Shown here: one piece after another, positions 54,590-62,239 of the stretch
Layout: every line of letters starts with the position of its first letter
Numbering within the stretch: the first letter of the stretch is position 1
NCBI RefSeq assembly: GCF_007489275.1
Contig: NZ_VLNR01000033.1
Location: 1 to 64,000 of the forward strand
Length of the DNA stretch: 64,000 bases
Source of the DNA: Aquimarina algiphila
Lineage (GTDB): Bacteria; Bacteroidota; Bacteroidia; Flavobacteriales; Flavobacteriaceae
Direction of reading: 5' to 3'
Translations under genes and position numbers: made by a program
Notes under the pieces: generated by a model
Database searches by the model: none
The model's input: the letters and a program-made list of their open reading frames with translations, nothing else
What the model was told of the DNA's origin: nothing

Positions 54590-56347
54590 ATGGAAACCAT
54601 TAAAAAGAAATCCACTCGTAAACGAACACCTAAGAAGGCTGTTAATGCAAAAACTTCTGTTACTGAAGGGCTGCAAAAAGTGCCTTTATTCTCGCTTGCG
54701 GTGAGTGGTAACAATCCGCGTAAACAATTTAACGAGGAGGAAATTGCCGAGCTTGCACAGAGTATCAAGGAAAATGGCGTATTACAGAATCTTGTCGTGA
54801 CCGAGTATGAGAAAGAGGATCACTACACGATCATTGCTGGAGAACGTCGTTTTATGGCATTGAAACATCTGGTCGAACAAGGTGAGATCGATGAAAGCTA
54901 TCCAGTGCCGGTTACTGTCAGGTTGCAACAATCCGACGATGATTGTTTGCGTTTAGCCGTCATTGAAAATGTACAACGCAAACGCATGCATCCGCTAGAT
55001 GAAGCCGAAGCCTTTTTTACACTGACTCGCAAAGGCGTGGATTTGGAAACCGTATCCTCACAATCGGGCCTCAGTATTAACACCATAAAACGGCGATTGC
55101 TGCTGCATAACCTGATTGATGATGCTAAGGCGCAATATCGAGGTGGAAGCTTAAAATTGTCACAGGCTGAAGCCATAGGTCGCGCGAATGATGATGATCA
55201 GAAAGATGTTTTAGACCGTATTCATAGTGGCTGGGAAATGGATGCAGAAGAAATTAATGATTATCTGATTGCTGATAAGCCCAATGTGGCTATGGCGAAG
55301 TTTGATCTGAGTAAATACACCGGAACGATTACAACCGATTTGTTTGGTGAGGATAAAGACAGCTTCTTTGATGATGTCGATCAATTTGAACGATTACAGG
55401 ATGAAGCAGTCGAAGCATTGGAAGCCGAATATGTCTTTAAGTCCGATGTGCCTTGGGTTGAAGTGATACGAGGATATAACTTTGAGCGATGGCGCTATGA
55501 CAATGCCAAAGAAGGCGAGAAAGGCGGTGCCGTGATCCTTTATCAACCAGATGGTGAGGTGGATATCATTGAAGGCTTGATAAAAAAGGTTGAAGAAAAG
55601 CCGGTTGTTTCTGCTGAAGAACCTACTGCAGAAACAACTACTACTGACAAACAAGAAAAACGCTCATTATCCGCCTACACAAAAACGGCTTATGAATATG
55701 TAGCCAATCATAAAACGGTATCCTTACAGAATGTACTAGCCCTCAATATCCGAAAGGCTAAAGAGATTGATATATTGCAGCGTTTAGGTTTGGGTCGAGA
55801 GGTGAGCATTGGATGGCATCAAGCTAACCGATTCCAATCAGATGATAACAAGCATAAGTCAGTAGGTGTCTTAGGAATGGAAGTATTACTCACTGAAATA
55901 CAGACTTTGCTCGATATGGACTGGAAAACTGAACTCTACTATCATCGTGATTATGCTAAAATTTATGCAAGGCTGAAAACGCTGACCGATGTGGAATTGG
56001 ATAAGCTATTATCCATATTGATAGCAATGAGTTTTGGTCAGGAAACATTTCAGCATGAAGAACCGAAAGACAGTTTGTTTAATACCATAGGTCGTGATCT
56101 GGAAGTGAGGGTACGTGATTACTGGAAACCCGATAACGATTTCCTGAATATGCACCGAAAAGACCAATTACTTGCTATGAGTTTAGCATCAGGAGCAGCG
56201 AAAGGTCGGTACTTTGACCGATTGAAGAAATCTGAATTGGTCAGTGAGTTGAATAACTACTTCACCAATGAGGAACCACTCACGGATGTGGAGCAGGAAT
56301 TTATAAAGCAAAATTATTGTCCGGTGATTATGCAGTTTGATGAGTAG
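54590..56347 (+). CDS. ParB-like protein 1
   Basis: 585 residues. A ParB/RepB/Spo0J N-terminal domain (SGNNPRKQFNEEEIAELAQSIKENGVLQNL, IAGERRFMAL, ENVQRKRMHPLDEAEAF, a KorB/HTH-type QSGLSINTIKRRLLL). The remaining 350 residues are specific to this family and end SLFNTIGRDLEVRVRDYW...KKSELVSELNNYF. It is a full-length paralogue of the 62,240 gene. No ParA gene is adjacent, so regulation or another role is possible instead of partition. Starts without a Shine-Dalgarno sequence, after leader D. Confidence 0.9.
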   Translation: METIKKKSTRKRTPKKAVNAKTSVTEGLQKVPLFSLAVSGNNPRKQFNEEEIAELAQSIKENGVLQNLVVTEYEKEDHYTIIAGERRFMALKHLVEQGEIDESYPVPVTVRLQQSDDDCLRLAVIENVQRKRMHPLDEAEAFFTLTRKGVDLETVSSQSGLSINTIKRRLLLHNLIDDAKAQYRGGSLKLSQAEAIGRANDDDQKDVLDRIHSGWEMDAEEINDYLIADKPNVAMAKFDLSKYTGTITTDLFGEDKDSFFDDVDQFERLQDEAVEALEAEYVFKSDVPWVEVIRGYNFERWRYDNAKEGEKGGAVILYQPDGEVDIIEGLIKKVEEKPVVSAEEPTAETTTTDKQEKRSLSAYTKTAYEYVANHKTVSLQNVLALNIRKAKEIDILQRLGLGREVSIGWHQANRFQSDDNKHKSVGVLGMEVLLTEIQTLLDMDWKTELYYHRDYAKIYARLKTLTDVELDKLLSILIAMSFGQETFQHEEPKDSLFNTIGRDLEVRVRDYWKPDNDFLNMHRKDQLLAMSLASGAAKGRYFDRLKKSELVSELNNYFTNEEPLTDVEQEFIKQNYCPVIMQFDE

Positions 56348-56371
56348 GTAGCAATTCTGAGAATATGATGA

Positions 56372-56401
56372 GGCGGGTTGATGTGTCAGCTCGCCTTTTT
56401 T
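56372..56401 (+). terminator. Intrinsic terminator, family T1 copy 1
   Basis: GGCGGGTTGA / TCAGCTCGCC, 10 pairs, loop TGTG, then TTTTTT. The loop and stem are repeated after two further genes. Confidence 0.9.
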
Positions 56402-56407
56402 AGTGTA

Positions 56408-56992
56408 TTATTTGGTGATGTTTAATCTCTCATCTCCCTCCACGGAAGGCGTGTTATTAGGTGTTTCTATTTCCTCAACATCCTGAGCTGGAGAGATAGA
56501 GATGTCTTCTTGTTTACCTAACTTGGCATCGCGGTATTCTTCCCAGGTATCATAACCTTCATCATTTCTGGTATAATAAATAAATGTATCATGTAATGTG
56601 CGTTGTTCTTCAGTCCATTTGATCCATTTACCTACCACTTCATCGCGTTCACCAAAGGCGTCCTGAATATCTGGAGGAAGTAGATCATACCCAAGCTCAT
56701 TCATTCTACTAAAATAATTACCATCATCATCGAAATAATATTGTCCTACAATCGCAGTTTCTTTTACTTCGCCATTCTCATCGATGTAAGCGGTAAAGAT
56801 CACACTGTCATATTTCTTCTCATTCTTATCCAGCGTGTTACTATCATTAGCCAGATTGGCTTTGGCATTCTCCCACAGGATTTCCCAATCTTTTAAAGGC
56901 ACTTTCGTCTCTTGGGTGGAGTTTGGCACGTCACTGGCTATTGCTTCCCTTGCAATCTCTCTAGCTTGTTGTTTTATGTTGTTATCTATCAT
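56408..56992 (-). CDS. Unknown acidic protein
   Basis: 194 residues from the ATG at 56992 (MIDNNIKQQAREIAREAIAS). No known domain; contains DDDGNYFSRMNELGYDLLP and WIKWTEEQRTLHDTFIYYTRNDEGYDTW. Predicted soluble. A longer start at 57016 is possible but has no supporting signal. Convergent with parB-like 1. Confidence 0.7.
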   Translation of the reverse strand: MIDNNIKQQAREIAREAIASDVPNSTQETKVPLKDWEILWENAKANLANDSNTLDKNEKKYDSVIFTAYIDENGEVKETAIVGQYYFDDDGNYFSRMNELGYDLLPPDIQDAFGERDEVVGKWIKWTEEQRTLHDTFIYYTRNDEGYDTWEEYRDAKLGKQEDISISPAQDVEEIETPNNTPSVEGDERLNITK

Positions 56993-57141
56993 GATTAGCG
57001 TTCCGTATTTTCTCACACAACCAGTTTATAATCAAAAGGTTAACAAATATTTAACAGAGAGAATATTCCTTAAACTATGCTAAAAGCCTAATTTTAAGTT
57101 AACTACCCCGCATAAAGGAAAACACCCAAAAACATCACATT

Positions 57142-57765
57142 ATGATACCATTAAAAAATGACGCACTTCGCGTGTGGTTAGCCCTATCTATTATTTTTCT
57201 CACTGTTTCAACCATGTACGGGCAAAAAGGAGTTAGAGTCGATCAATATATCAAGGTCACACCCAAAAACGTTAATCAATTTGAAGTCTTCAACAAGTCA
57301 GGCACCCAGTTAGGTATTATTTTTAGTAACAAACCATCTAAAACCATTTACTTAAATCCAGCTAGGTCTAAGACATTTTCCTATAAGAAATATCCTATTA
57401 CATCACGTATAGCACTTCATTATAAGAAGAAAACCTGGGATAACACAAGTGCTGTGCTTGAAAGAGAATTTTACAAAATCGTTACTTGGAGTGGTGTTGC
57501 CAATTTCTTTAGTAAAGGCGATGACATCCTGCATAATGCTAGAAAATATAGAAATAAGCGGAAAGGCATAAGTACACAAGAGCAGGAAAGACAAGATCGA
57601 AGGCATCAAAAGTCTAAGGAACTGCAAAAGGACATATTTCAGGATGCAGCAGCAAAGGTAACAGAGCGACTCATTTATTACGGTCATCTGTATCACGCCT
57701 CAAACGGCTATGATGGCAGATACTTTATCCCAGTAAAGCTATCCACCGCAGTAAGCTCTTACTAA
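57142..57765 (+). CDS. Unknown secreted protein
   Basis: 207 residues: N-terminal signal peptide (VWLALSIIFLTVSTMYGQ), a beta-rich section (KTFSYKKYPITSRIALHYKKKTW), a highly charged helix (RKYRNKRKGISTQEQERQDRRHQK). No recognised family. Followed by the second T1 terminator. Confidence 0.7.
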   Translation: MIPLKNDALRVWLALSIIFLTVSTMYGQKGVRVDQYIKVTPKNVNQFEVFNKSGTQLGIIFSNKPSKTIYLNPARSKTFSYKKYPITSRIALHYKKKTWDNTSAVLEREFYKIVTWSGVANFFSKGDDILHNARKYRNKRKGISTQEQERQDRRHQKSKELQKDIFQDAAAKVTERLIYYGHLYHASNGYDGRYFIPVKLSTAVSSY

Positions 57766-57793
57766 AAGGAATAGCGCCAATAATGATTTCGAA

Positions 57794-57822
57794 GGCGGGT
57801 TGATGTGTCAGCTCGCCTTTTT
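57794..57822 (+). terminator. Intrinsic terminator, family T1 copy 2
   Basis: GGCGGGTTGA, loop TGTG, TCAGCTCGCC, then TTTTT: same bases as the copy at 56,372. Confidence 0.9.
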
Positions 57823-57920
57823 GATTGCTGTATCTAGAGGGGAAAATAGACCTAAAACATCAAGGTATTTAACCATTAATAAAGGGAGTATTCCCTGTAA
57901 TTAGCTGTGTTGTTTTAGTA

Positions 57921-57928
57921 TAGATTTG
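57921..57928 (+). promoter_or_regulatory. Candidate promoter -7 element of the 57,963 gene
   Basis: TAGATTTG fits TAnnTTTG. It lies 34 bp before the ATG; no clear -33 TTG. Confidence 0.45.
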
Positions 57929-57962
57929 CCCACGAAAATAATCATTCAAAAAACAAATCATT

Positions 57963-58406
57963 ATGGCACAGAAAACAACAAAGAAAATCAACGGTATCAA
58001 AGTGAAAGTATCCTCGTACAAACTGAATCTATTAGCCTATAAAGAAATAGCAGGTAGAGTAGTGATCAAGGCATCGAACAAAAAAATTAAGCAAAAGAAT
58101 GTGAAGGTAGAAATAGATAACTTTTATTTTGGAGTAAACCCGCATCCATCCCCCAATACTCCTGTATTACTTGGAAAACATCACAAACCCTCGTTTGAGA
58201 AGAAATATACTACTGCCAGACATTTTGCAGTGGGTATTGGAGTCAAACTAAAGATAGGTGGATCTCCTATAGAAGTATCACCATCTCTTCCAAGTGGCTT
58301 GGTAAATCTACCGATTAGCGGTGTTATCACAAAAGCAACCATAACAGTCGGTGGAAAAACAGAAACAATCACGACTCAGAAAGGAAAAGTAGGTTCTATT
58401 TTTTAA
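57963..58406 (+). CDS. Unknown basic protein
   Basis: 147 residues, no cysteine, no membrane segment, basic and beta-rich (TTKKINGIKVKVSSYKLNLL, KKIKQKNVKVEIDNF). The second half has GVKLKIGGSPIEVSPSLPSG, and TITVGGKTETI. No recognised domain. Ends before the third T1 terminator. Confidence 0.7.
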   Translation: MAQKTTKKINGIKVKVSSYKLNLLAYKEIAGRVVIKASNKKIKQKNVKVEIDNFYFGVNPHPSPNTPVLLGKHHKPSFEKKYTTARHFAVGIGVKLKIGGSPIEVSPSLPSGLVNLPISGVITKATITVGGKTETITTQKGKVGSIF

Positions 58407-58439
58407 TTGAGAGTCTATTCATATACCGTATCGCAAAAG

Positions 58440-58474
58440 GCGAGTTGATTGATGTGTCAGCTCGCCTTTTTTGT
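58440..58474 (+). terminator. Intrinsic terminator, family T1 copy 3
   Basis: GGCGAGTTGA, loop TTGATGTG, TCAGCTCGCC, then TTTTTT. The loop carries an extra TTGA and one stem base has changed to keep a Watson-Crick pair (A-T instead of G-T). Confidence 0.9.
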
Positions 58475-58479
58475 TTCAT

Positions 58480-59796
58480 CTATCTGAAACGTTTACGCAG
58501 TGCGAGTATGAAAAAGGTTAAGAAGGTGGCTCCCAAGATGCCTTCAATATTCGATACGATTAACCAGTTACCACAAAACATATCTTCTTCCGGTACGGTA
58601 ACGGTGAATAGTTTGGGGAGTGCGCCATATAAACCTCTCTGAAATGCTTTTGACAGATCGCATTCAATCCGTAAGTACCATAGAGAAAAAATAACGATAG
58701 TTGCCAATAAACTCCCTAGAGGTTTAAACACATGCCTTGTGTAGCCGCCAAACGTGCTATAAAACCAATAAAGGAACCAATAAAGGATATTCCATTCTTT
58801 GAATAACCGACGCTTACGCATGTCCATTTCACTGACATAGGCTTTACTCGAAAGCTCCCAATCCTTGTTGTTATCAAAGTTCATTTTAAGCTGGCGATAA
58901 AGTTCTTCAAGGCTTCGACAACCTTCCTTGGTTTTACGGATGCCTTTCTCTCCATTTAGTCTAATTCTTGACCTAACATTCCCCCAGTCACATTCTTTAA
59001 ACTGTATTTCAGTCAGGTCAGCTTGCGTGAAGTTAACTTTCGTCAAGTTAACCCTCTTCATTGCTAAAGATTTAGGGAGTCTTGTGTTAGAAAAATCTAA
59101 CTTCGGTGCTTCCTTCAGATCACTGAAAACAGCCTTATTAAATCGTGTTCCTTGGAATTTTGCCTCATTCTTGAATAGCACCTCTTCTATTTGTAATGCC
59201 TCTTCAAATATTGAGTATTGGAATGATGCTGTATGAAGAAACTCAGCTTGCTTTATAAGAGTATGGCCTTTGAAGTGGCACTTGAAGAAGTTTGCATGTT
59301 TCTTGAATATAGATTTTTGCATAAATAGTTGATTGTCAAATATGCACATCTGGAAATTAGCCGACTCTGAAAAAACCGTATAGCTTAAATTAGCGAGTTT
59401 TTGAAAAGTGACTTCAGAAAGCATTACGTTTGATAGAAATCTGGCACCTAGAAAATCTGCTGCACTGCTAAATACACGTTTTTCGTCTTGCTCCCAAAAA
59501 TCTCCATTATGCGTTATTACGTCCAAATTAGCAGGGTCGATGGTGGTTTCAAACGTGGGAAACACAAATTTTCTGAAGTAATATAAGTCATTCTTTTTGC
59601 AGAAGGGCATATAGTGTTTTCTGAGAATCTTCCAGAATTGTGTCACCTTTCGCTGATTCCACCGTTTTTCTCCATCTACTTCTTTGTACCAATCCCTCTT
59701 ATCGGCTGTAAAATAGTGATTCACCAACTCTAGATGTTCATTATCCGTAATGGTTTCATTGTCCAAGAAATACTCGATACGTTCGTCAGTCATCAT
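58480..59796 (-). CDS. Pentapeptide-repeat-like protein with C-terminal membrane segments
   Basis: 438 residues. After a 95-residue N-terminal part comes a right-handed-beta-helix-like section (about 95-290): runs of F at five-residue spacing (FSSAADFLGARFLSNVMLSE, then LTKVNFTQADLTEIQFKECDW). Two or three membrane segments follow (WFLYWFYSTFGG, LLATIVIFSLWYL, LGATFLTFFILAL). Similar proteins in other bacteria are seen in mobile islands; defence function is possible but not shown. Confidence 0.75.
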   Translation of the reverse strand: MMTDERIEYFLDNETITDNEHLELVNHYFTADKRDWYKEVDGEKRWNQRKVTQFWKILRKHYMPFCKKNDLYYFRKFVFPTFETTIDPANLDVITHNGDFWEQDEKRVFSSAADFLGARFLSNVMLSEVTFQKLANLSYTVFSESANFQMCIFDNQLFMQKSIFKKHANFFKCHFKGHTLIKQAEFLHTASFQYSIFEEALQIEEVLFKNEAKFQGTRFNKAVFSDLKEAPKLDFSNTRLPKSLAMKRVNLTKVNFTQADLTEIQFKECDWGNVRSRIRLNGEKGIRKTKEGCRSLEELYRQLKMNFDNNKDWELSSKAYVSEMDMRKRRLFKEWNILYWFLYWFYSTFGGYTRHVFKPLGSLLATIVIFSLWYLRIECDLSKAFQRGLYGALPKLFTVTVPEEDMFCGNWLIVSNIEGILGATFLTFFILALRKRFR

Positions 59797-59980
59797 AGGC
59801 TGATCATTTATATGTGAATATGTTGTGATGTAACTATGGGGTAAGTAGGTTAAAGATACAAAGAATTGGGCATCTGGCAGTTATGTAAGCTTTATGATAT
59901 GTGCTTGATGATCCACCTTGCTTCCTTTTCTTCTTGCCAACCCAGAGCGTTCAAACTGTATGTGATGTGTGTTGACCTTG

Positions 59981-60031
59981 TGGGTAACTTACTACGGAGC
60001 GCTTACATTACGCGGAGTAGCTGGTTATCCA
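59981..60031. other. Long hairpin with symmetric internal loops
   Basis: TGGGTAAC / GTTATCCA, CTAC / GTAG and GCG / CGC pair in turn, separated by symmetric three-base internal loops, around TTACATTA. Between two minus-strand genes. It is directly followed by GGTGAGGGGGC, like the T3 hairpins. Confidence 0.55.
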
Positions 60032-60048
60032 TCAGGTGAGGGGGCTTG

Positions 60049-60525
60049 TTATTTTTGGTCTTTCTTCTTGGGAAGTGGGTTTGGAGGTTTGACCGTATCT
60101 ATGACTTCAACATATCCTCCGTATCGTGCTTTTTTAATACTGCTATGCGGGCCTGTAATATATTCAATAGGACGTGTCTGTTTTTGTTTCACTAATGACT
60201 CACAATCTTTTACGCTAATATCGCATTGAATCCGCATCTCCTCCCAATCTATACGATATACAAAGATTTCCTGAACTTCCACCTCAACCCATGCTTTCTT
60301 ATCATCCTTACAGAACACACTAAATAAAATAGTGTCTTCCAGAAAACCATTATCAAAGTCGTTTTCAGAAAAGAAACCTATCTCATCGATCTCAACTTCT
60401 ACCGAGAAACAGCCAGAGAGAGCGTCTTTGATCTGCTGTTCGCTAGCATTCCTTAAATAAGGGTAATTTTTTAGCACTTCCTGTTTTATGAACTCAGGCT
60501 TGGTCATTACTGTTTCAGTATTCAT
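60049..60525 (-). CDS. Unknown protein with a Shine-Dalgarno start
   Basis: 158 residues (MNTETVMTKPEFIKQEVLKNY). Acidic centre (DEIGFFSENDFDNGFLEDTILF). A GGAG sequence 10 nt above the ATG on the minus strand supports the start. No recognised domain; C-terminus is Lys/Pro-rich. Confidence 0.7.
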   Translation of the reverse strand: MNTETVMTKPEFIKQEVLKNYPYLRNASEQQIKDALSGCFSVEVEIDEIGFFSENDFDNGFLEDTILFSVFCKDDKKAWVEVEVQEIFVYRIDWEEMRIQCDISVKDCESLVKQKQTRPIEYITGPHSSIKKARYGGYVEVIDTVKPPNPLPKKKDQK

Positions 60526-60596
60526 TGATATATCTCCGTAGATTGACCTAAGATATAGCAGTATAGATTGTAAATGACCATAAGGTTATGGCACAT

Positions 60597-60973
60597 CAGA
60601 AGAGAATCTTCTGAGCGTGCTCTATTCGCTGGTCGGATCCGTTTGCCGGATTAGACCAGCTTACCGAACCTCTCTTAGTTTCGGCCCATACGAGTAACGA
60701 TCACTTGTAATATGAAATAAGGCTAGTTGTGTTTGATGTTCTTGAATGAATGATCAAACCTCTCTGGCGATCCGACTGTGAAGGACAGTCGCTCCGCAAT
60801 AATTAATGGTATTTTTTTAAGCGTCTACTAGCCGTCATAAGCCTCTGTTCGGTTCATCTCGTACTCCCTTCCCATCGAATAAAAAAAGACAATTAATTCC
60901 CGCTACGGGTTGGACAATTCATCCGCTTCGGCGACAAGGTTTTGTCGCCCCAAAAAAAATATGTTTTGGGGCG
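60597..60973 (+). ncRNA. Structured non-coding region before ssb (candidate RNA or origin)
   Basis: No gene in 60,526-61,070, but many hairpins: CAGAAGA/TCTTCTG (60597-60613), GCTGGTC/GACCAGC (60628-60660), GTTTGAT/ATCAAAC (60731-60769), CGACTGT/ACAGTCG (60773-60791), CCCG/CGGG (60899-60909), then GGCGACAA/TTGTCGCC (60930-60949) overlapping CGCCCCAAAA/TTTTGGGGCG (60946-60973). Two GACAATT(A/C)AT repeats (60,889; 60,913) are also present. Confidence 0.45.
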
Positions 60974-61070
60974 CAATGACAAGGGTTCTTAGAGATAAGC
61001 AACTACTGAGCAAGCCGAAACATCCTCTGCGAGAGCAGGGAGCTAACCATTAACTAAAGGAGTAAATACT

Positions 61071-61445
61071 ATGTCTATCGTAACTAACACAAATAACTTT
61101 GTACAACTAACAGGCAATATTACTAAAGATGTGGAAAGCATCACTACCAAGAATGGAACCCAGTTAAGCAAGTTTACTATCGCAATCAATAAAACTGTCA
61201 TTAATGGCAATGGTGAAACGGTTAGCAAACCATCCTATGTAGATGTATGTGCATGGGGCGATGTGGGCATTGCTACTAAAGACCTCAAGAAAGGGGATCG
61301 TGTGCAATTGCAAGGTGATCTAGTCGGTAATGAGAAATCAACCGGAGCCAATGGCAAGACTTACTATAACACCTATGTCAATGCAGAAACCATCCTGAAC
61401 ATTACCCCAAAATCTGCGAACGAATCCGAGACAGCAAATAACTAA
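61071..61445 (+). CDS. ssb: Single-stranded DNA-binding protein
   Basis: 124 residues, OB fold: NNFVQLTGNITKDVESITTKNGTQLSKFTIAINK, VDVCAWGDVGIATKDLKKGDRVQLQGDLVGNE, YNTYVNAETILNITPK. Lacks a DDDIPF-type tip; the tail is short (SESETANN), so interaction with host partners may be reduced. AAAGGAG 8 nt upstream gives a clear ribosome-binding site. Coats ssDNA during transfer or replication of the element. Confidence 0.9.
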   Translation: MSIVTNTNNFVQLTGNITKDVESITTKNGTQLSKFTIAINKTVINGNGETVSKPSYVDVCAWGDVGIATKDLKKGDRVQLQGDLVGNEKSTGANGKTYYNTYVNAETILNITPKSANESETANN

Positions 61446-61457
61446 TTCCATCCTAAA

Positions 61458-61481
61458 GGTGAGGGGCGTTAGCTCCTTACC
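61458..61481 (+). terminator. Terminator-like hairpin, family T3 copy 2
   Basis: GGTGAGGGGC, loop GTTA, GCTCCTTACC (10 pairs with wobbles) directly after ssb. Followed by CCTCAACAC as at 63,940. Confidence 0.65.
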
Positions 61482-61516
61482 CAACCTCAACACACAATTT
61501 TATGGAGTAAGAGAAA

Positions 61517-61843
61517 ATGACGAATACATATGAAACAGAAATTACTAGAGATGCTTATAAAAAACTAGAAGCAAGAACAATGGTCAATAATATCAATGAT
61601 TACGATTGGCTTATTTCAACCTACAAAAATGATAGAGGGCAAATAGTTTGTAACGCACAAGCTTGTGAAGAAACCGAAACGGGATTCTCGTTTGTAATGT
61701 TTCAAGACCCCTCGGTTACGCTTTGTCAGGTTCAAAAGAGAGCTACGGAAAAAGCGATTAAAGAAGTGCATGACATGGGCTTGATAGAATTTGATAAGCT
61801 CATTACTTCCAGTGAATTGCCTACACGTTCATTAAGCGTATAG
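61517..61843 (+). CDS. Unknown small protein, paralogue family member 3
   Basis: 108 residues: YDWLISTYK, IVCNAQACEE, GFSFVMFQDP, KRATEKAIKEVHDMGLIEFDKL. Closest to the 50,597 protein. A GGAG sequence 9 nt upstream supports the start. Unlike member 1 it has no structured leader. Confidence 0.78.
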   Translation: MTNTYETEITRDAYKKLEARTMVNNINDYDWLISTYKNDRGQIVCNAQACEETETGFSFVMFQDPSVTLCQVQKRATEKAIKEVHDMGLIEFDKLITSSELPTRSLSV

Positions 61844-61852
61844 GGGGCAATC

Positions 61853-62170
61853 ATGAGCATACAACAATTTATAGATCATCAAATCACTATGAACATGTCG
61901 CCATTTATCGGCTTGTTAGATTCGATAGATAGTGAAGCACTTCCAAACGAATATGTAGAGTTAATTTCTCATAGTGATGTAGACGGTGAGCCAGTAGAGA
62001 TTCTGGAATATTGGGGCGTAAGCGAATGGTTAGCCCTTCAACTCCAAGGCAGGAAAGAAGCCGTTTCTATGAATTTTAACGGTATGCCGACTTGGGGAAG
62101 AACCACCAGCGGCCAAGCTATCAAATTGGATAGTGTCATACGCGACATTTACCAAGAGCATTACGCTTAA
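61853..62170 (+). CDS. Unknown small acidic protein
   Basis: 105 residues (MSIQQFIDHQITMNMSPFIGLLDSIDSE), 9 nt after paralogue 3, so co-transcribed. GGGG just before the start acts as a weak ribosome-binding site. Predicted alpha/beta; no recognised domain. Confidence 0.7.
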   Translation: MSIQQFIDHQITMNMSPFIGLLDSIDSEALPNEYVELISHSDVDGEPVEILEYWGVSEWLALQLQGRKEAVSMNFNGMPTWGRTTSGQAIKLDSVIRDIYQEHYA

Positions 62171-62239
62171 TTTCTAACAGGTTCGGGGGAGCCTTTAATT
62201 TCTCCACTTTTTTCAACGTCATTATAAGGAGTAAACACA

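Noticed and set aside
59969-60229. Plus-strand open frame opposite the 60,049-60,525 gene
   Set aside because: It is antisense to a gene with a clear ribosome-binding site and runs through a hairpin.
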